Part shown: piece after piece, positions 59,830-64,000 of the stretch
Layout of the letters: every line of letters begins with the position of its first letter
How positions within the stretch are numbered: the stretch's first letter is position 1
Assembly: GCA_004352715.1 (NCBI GenBank)
Contig: SCFE01000052.1
Span: 351,254 to 415,253 of the forward strand
Direction: 5' to 3'
DNA length: 64,000 nucleotides
Source of the DNA: Hofstenia miamia
Lineage: Eukaryota; Xenacoelomorpha; Acoela
Program-made: the position numbers and the translations under genes
The notes under the pieces: generated by a model
The model's database searches: none
The model's input: only the letters and a program-made list of their open reading frames with translations
What the model was told of the DNA's origin: nothing

Positions 59830-60430
59830 AACAAGCCAATAAAACTGCCAGTGAGATGAGTGCCAGAGCAGATGAAGGATGAATACAATAGAATACTCAA
59901 TGAATTAATTGACAATAAAATAATCTGACCCAGTGAAAGTCCATATGCAGTGCCAACAGTATTCATGAAGCAAGGAGAAAAATAAAGATTATGTATAGAC
60001 TTCTGAAAGCAGAATGAAGTAACAAAAAAGGACTCATACCCACTTCCTAGGACAAAGTGAGCAAGCACAAATATTTTACATCAATAGATCTATGCAATGT
60101 GTATTGGCAAGTTAAAATGGAAGAGGAAGACATTGAAAAGATGGTGTTTATAATTCTATACAGCTTGTATGAATGGATATACATGGCTTTTGGTTTATGT
60201 AATGTGCTGGCAACATTACACAGGTATATAACAAAAGTATTAAAGAACAAGAGACACAAAATGGAGGAAGGAGTGAACACATACATTGACAATATCATTG
60301 TAAAAAGCAACATGATAGAAGAGCATTTAGAGAAACTGGAAAGGACACTATTGATCCTGGAAAAAGCAGGCTTAAGAATTAATGGCAACAAATGTGATAT
60401 ATTAAAAGAGAATATCATATGCCTATAATG
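59830..60430 (+). pseudogene. Gypsy reverse transcriptase, inactive
   Basis: Blocks IIXPSESPYAVPTVFMKQ at about 59920-59975, then FTSIDLCNVYWQVKM (the D-L-x-x-x-Y-x-Q block) at about 60075-60120. MAFGLCNVLATLHRY is in place of 'PFGLxNAPATFQR'. The active site reads YIDN rather than YIDD/YVDD, removing one catalytic Asp. In-frame stops lie upstream. Confidence 0.85.
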
Positions 60431-60549
60431 AGTGATTGAGAAAGTGTGAATATGCATGAAAGATAATGCAAGAGATATGATCTGGAGGATAGAGAAGCCA
60501 AACAACAAAAAATACATACAGAGAATAATGGGGTTCTTCAACTACTATG

Positions 60550-61000
60550 GAACATTTATACCCAACATCATGGGAAGAGCTAGATAATATAAAGGAAGAC
60601 TTAGCCAAACTGCCATCACTGAATACGCCCAACTACAGTGAAACATTCATCTTGGATTGTGATGCTAGTAAGGTAGCAATCAGAGCAACACTTTGACAAT
60701 TAAAGAACAACAAAGAAGTGCCAATACAGTTTTTTAGGTGTTAATTAAAACCAATTAGGAGAACTACAGATCAACAAAGCTAGAGATGCTTGCTTTGATT
60801 GAGCGCATCACGAAATTCAGACATTTTTTAACCAGATGAGAATTCAGAGTCTGCACAGATAACAGTGGCTTAGCATGGCTCAAAAAATTCTCAGGTGATA
60901 AGTCAGGAATAGTATGAAGGTGGATCAAATACCTAAATGAATTTGCCTTCACCATCAAACACCAAAGAGGGACACTGCATACCAATGCTTATTTCTTGAC
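60550..61000 (+). pseudogene. Gypsy RNase H, inactive
   Basis: DLAKLPSLNTPNYSETFILD and CDASKVAIRATL match the 'L...tDAS..giGavL' start of RNase H. Later blocks are broken by stops and frame changes (R-T-T-D-Q-Q at about 60770). Confidence 0.75.
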
Positions 61001-61331
61001 CACACTCCCAGAGTACCAGAGAGATGCAGCTAAAGAAGACAGAGAGAAAAAGAAGTTTCAATTCTTGCTGCATATGGGACAAGCAGTGCTGCCAATTGCA
61101 ATCAAGGAAGAGATATCAGAATCAGAAATCATAGAAAAACAAAAAGATGATGTGATATTAAACAAGATCATAAGAAAGCTACAGGAACCAAGCTTAAGAC
61201 TGTTGAGACTAACAGTGAGCTACTACTAAAGGTATAGATGGAAAAGAAATAAGAATAGACTGCTATAGGTGGAAGCACATAACAACAGGATCACAATACC
61301 AGAATACTACAAATGAGACTTAATAAGAAAA

Positions 61332-62334
61332 GTGCATGAAAAAGGCCATCTAGGCATTACACAAACTGAGAGCACCTTCAACACAAGATTTATCACAACA
61401 GCAGTGAGGAAAGTCACAGAGGAGATAATCAACAAGTGTATGACATGCCTCCTTAACAACAAACAGCATTTTCCAATGCAGATAGCACCACTAGAAAAGA
61501 TCATAATGACACAACCTGATGAAATCATACACATAGATTTAGAAATGCTTTCCAAGGATGAAGAGGGATATTAACATATACTAGTAATGGTAGACAACTT
61601 TACCAAGTATGCAAGACTGATTCCCATGAAGAACGCAATGGCTGAAACAACTGCAGAAATAGGAATAAAAGAGTGGATCTTAAAGTTTGGACTGATGGAG
61701 ACAATAACCATTCACAAAGGGCCACAATTTGAAAGTAATTTATTTCAGGAAATGTCACACCTACTCGAAGTAGTGAGCAAAAGGATGACAGCTTATCACC
61801 CACAGGTGAATGGTGCAGTGGAAAGACAAAACAGGACGTTGATTAAACTGTTAAGAGTTACAACATCAAGAATAGGGTGTCACAAGTGGTGAGAAGTAAT
61901 AGAAATGATCAAATACTTTTATAATACATCTGTACATTTGACAACAGGAATAACACCATTCAAGGCCATGTTCAGAAGAGAGGCAGCAAAGCCATTATCA
62001 ATGCAGTATTTTTCCTACAGTGAAAAAATGGACAATCAGTATGTGAATCAATTAAGAAATCAAATAACAGCAATACACAAGACAATGTGCCATAACACAA
62101 AGAAATCTGCTGTGATACAACAGTGAAACTATAATAAAAAAATCTATGGTCATGTACACAAAATAGGCAACACAGTCTATGCATTTTCACCAATGAAATT
62201 GATAGACACAAACCAGGTCTGAAAGTTAAAAACAATTTGGTCAGGTCTATACAAAATAACTCAAGTACTGCCAAATAATGAGTATATCCTGAATAATGGC
62301 AGACTACTAAATTTTCAGAACCTAAAACAAGCAA
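61332..62334 (+). pseudogene. Gypsy integrase, inactive
   Basis: HEKGHLGITQTEST and INKCMTCLLN give the H-H-C-C zinc site. IHIDLEM holds the first catalytic Asp. The second block reads ITIHKGPQFES where T-D-x-G-x-Q-F is expected, so the catalytic Asp is His. AYHPQVNGAVERQNR holds the Glu. Interrupted by TAA at 61572, TGA at 61890 and others. Confidence 0.85.
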
Positions 62335-62390
62335 CAGCAGACATTGAAGAGTCTAGACTAGATGAAAGTGCTGAATTTAAAATAAATTGA

Positions 62391-63087
62391 ATTAATGGAA
62401 ATGAAATTATGTATGATATGAGTGTACTAGACAGTTTCCCACAAGAAGGTTTTGATGAGGAATTTGACACAAACATTGGTGACAAAAACTTACAAATGAA
62501 AGAGCTGCCAAGGTGAGCAGCAAGAAATAGATATATATATATATATGACCCCAAGGTGTGGGATTGAAATTTAATTACTGAATTTAGGCATATCAAGAAA
62601 GATGCAACAGCAAATACCACAGAGAAAGAGAGTGTGCTGAAACCAGAAAGCTGAGGAGATGACAACATCAAATCTGCAGAGAAGAATATGAAGAGGTTCT
62701 TGAACTGGGCATCCAATGGAAGGTGAAAGGAGTGAGAATGAACCACTGACTAATTGAAGGCACAGAGTGAGAAGGCATCTGAGTAGTCCCCAACACTGAT
62801 TTGAGGGCAGGGAGATGAAAAGACATAATGCCTCTCCTGCTGGAGATCTGCACTGCCAATTTGAGGGCAAGCAGAGAACCAGTGAAAACCCCAGAGATTT
62901 GCAATCCTGATTTGAGGGAATGCAGAGAACTGGCACAAAGCAGCTCAACTTTCCCTCCAGTCCACTTTGCCAATTCAAGGGCAGTGTTACAATTGGAGTT
63001 CCTGGTGAAGGTGAAAGTGGGTGAAGAACCTTATGCATATGAAAGCAATTTGAGGCTGACATATCTACAGATCCCACAACTGATCAA
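62391..63087. other. Post-pol region with degenerate TTTGAGGG minisatellite
   Basis: (AT)n at about 62531-62546. From 62795 to 62990 the phrase 'TTTGAGGGcA...GCAGAGAAC' recurs about four times at roughly 60-70 bp spacing. Could be part of an LTR/UTR or gag leader of the gypsy family; no LTR pair is visible to decide. Confidence 0.5.
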
Positions 63088-63722
63088 TTGCTGAGAGAGT
63101 CAACTGTGAGCCAACTTGAGGGTGACTCAGTAGAAACCATCAGCATGGACTCACTGGACAGTGAGCAGAGCACCAGTAAACCACTAAGGATTACTCAGCT
63201 ACATGCCCCTCTGAGACCACATCAGATAGAACTGGATGCTCAAAAGAGAGAGAGAAAAGGATGTCAAAAATAAATGGGGAAACATTGCAACCCTACTTTA
63301 TGGGAACACTAAAAATGAGTAATAATGCATACAAAAAGCTGTCACTGGAAATGAAAGCCCACATAAAAAGAGTAGCAAAAACAGAGGGCAGCAACCTACC
63401 TATTGTACTAGATGCACAGAAAAGACTGATGGTCAACACAATAATAAGTTACCAGAGAGAATTAAATGAGGCCATAGAAAGACCATAAATGTGCAGCATG
63501 GTACATGTCACATTTGATGAAAATTTCACACTTGAAACAGCTCAAGGAATCATGGCATACATAGAACAAATAGCAAGAATACCAGAAATCAACATTGGCA
63601 AGGACAATCTAATGATCATCCACATCCTCAAGGAAAAAGAGTATAACAAAAATTTAGAAAAACAATTAGATCAAACACTGAGGATGGCAAGAGTCCAAGG
63701 GATAAGAATAGTGATCATTTAA
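63088..63722 (+). pseudogene. Unidentified ORFs after gypsy pol, gag-like position
   Basis: Three consecutive open stretches (63088-63273, 63261-63488 and 63489-63722) are separated by a shift and one stop and could be one ancestral ORF of about 210 residues. Composition is charged and helical (LSLEMKAHIKRVAKTE, then IMAYIEQIARIPEINIG). Frames continue as broken pieces to the window end. The region may be gag of a neighbouring element or a third ORF of this one. No CCHC motif seen. Confidence 0.4.
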
Positions 63723-64000
63723 TGTTTGCTGAACTGCCACCATTTCTGGGCAACTTACAAATGTGAGTAGAGAACGTGTTCCTATGGGAAAAGATACTAA
63801 CAGAGATAAAGATAGCAGAGTTAATACACCTCAACCTACAGATAGATTATTGGGTATCTTACTGCAGATTAATGGTGGACCCTTGCATAGCAATAGAGCT
63901 ATATAAACAGATAAAAACAATAGAAATGACAACAAATGCAGAGGGTGTGGAAAAAGCCAACATGCTATTCATCAAGTGCAGCCTCACACAGAGACAGGAG

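Larger units (their letters stand above)
59742..62390 (+). mobile_element. Ty3/gypsy pol region, heavily decayed
   Basis: Order RT, RNase H, integrase, C-terminal chromatin-side segment on the plus strand, full of stops and very poor in CpG (a handful in 2.6 kb). No LTRs found; the left side is lost in the N gap. Confidence 0.85.

Noticed and set aside
60764-63077. Minus-strand open frames opposite the decayed gypsy pol
   Set aside because: They are shadows of the plus-strand pol and downstream repeats; low-complexity hydrophobic translations only.
1-64000. tRNA, rRNA or CRISPR features
   Set aside because: No complete tRNA cloverleaf, rRNA block or regularly spaced array was seen; the tRNA-like segment at 208-243 is only a SINE head.

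Overview
The window is eukaryotic DNA from an AT-rich invertebrate animal. It is mostly non-coding, has spliced genes with GT-AG introns, and carries TA microsatellites and several classes of animal transposon (CR1/jockey-like LINEs, an R2/R4-like LINE with a restriction-like endonuclease, Ty3/gypsy, Tc1/mariner and hAT). The two recognisable host proteins, a CIP4/TOCA-type F-BAR protein and an ANKMY2 orthologue, are metazoan. I cannot fix the phylum from the sequence.

Layout. 0-0.3 kb: a SINE-like repeat with tRNA-like and 5S-like promoter segments. 0.4-1.2 kb: an acidic/Ser-rich orphan ORF. 1.4-6.3 kb: two decayed LINEs, the first split by an 870-bp mariner-type element with its TA duplication intact. 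7.0-9.6 kb: a Ty3/gypsy element with both LTRs that has lost protease and reverse transcriptase but keeps an integrase with D, D and E in place. 10.0-19.8 kb (minus): the F-BAR gene, with three clustered exons and, after an 8-kb intron full of repeats, an exon with the C-terminal half of an SH3 domain. 20-45 kb: gene-poor, with several non-autonomous hAT/MITE elements that have intact target-site duplications, one probable last exon at 36.3 kb, and assembly gaps. 45.1-46.2 kb (minus): ANKMY2. 47.1-56.3 kb: a domain with almost no CpG, holding an old hAT element, exon-like segments and two tandem LINE 3' ends. 56.4 kb: a probable last exon with a membrane helix. 57.1-58.7 kb: a Tc1 element inserted in a LINE. 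58.7-59.7 kb: a 1000-N gap. 59.7-64 kb: a heavily decayed, CpG-poor Ty3/gypsy pol region followed by unidentified ORFs.

I found no operon, CRISPR array or defence cluster. The main unexplained signal is the sharp CpG-free block starting at about 47.13 kb, beside sequence of ordinary CpG content. It could be the footprint of methylation over one transcription unit or a join between unlike sequences. Other points of interest are the possible 5S/tRNA composite SINE, the hAT MITEs with clean 8-bp duplications, a hAT-plus-flank segment duplicated in inverted orientation 19 kb apart, and a short perfect fold-back inside the F-BAR intron. Exact flanking repeats beside two 21-N gaps look like unmerged contig overlaps rather than biology.
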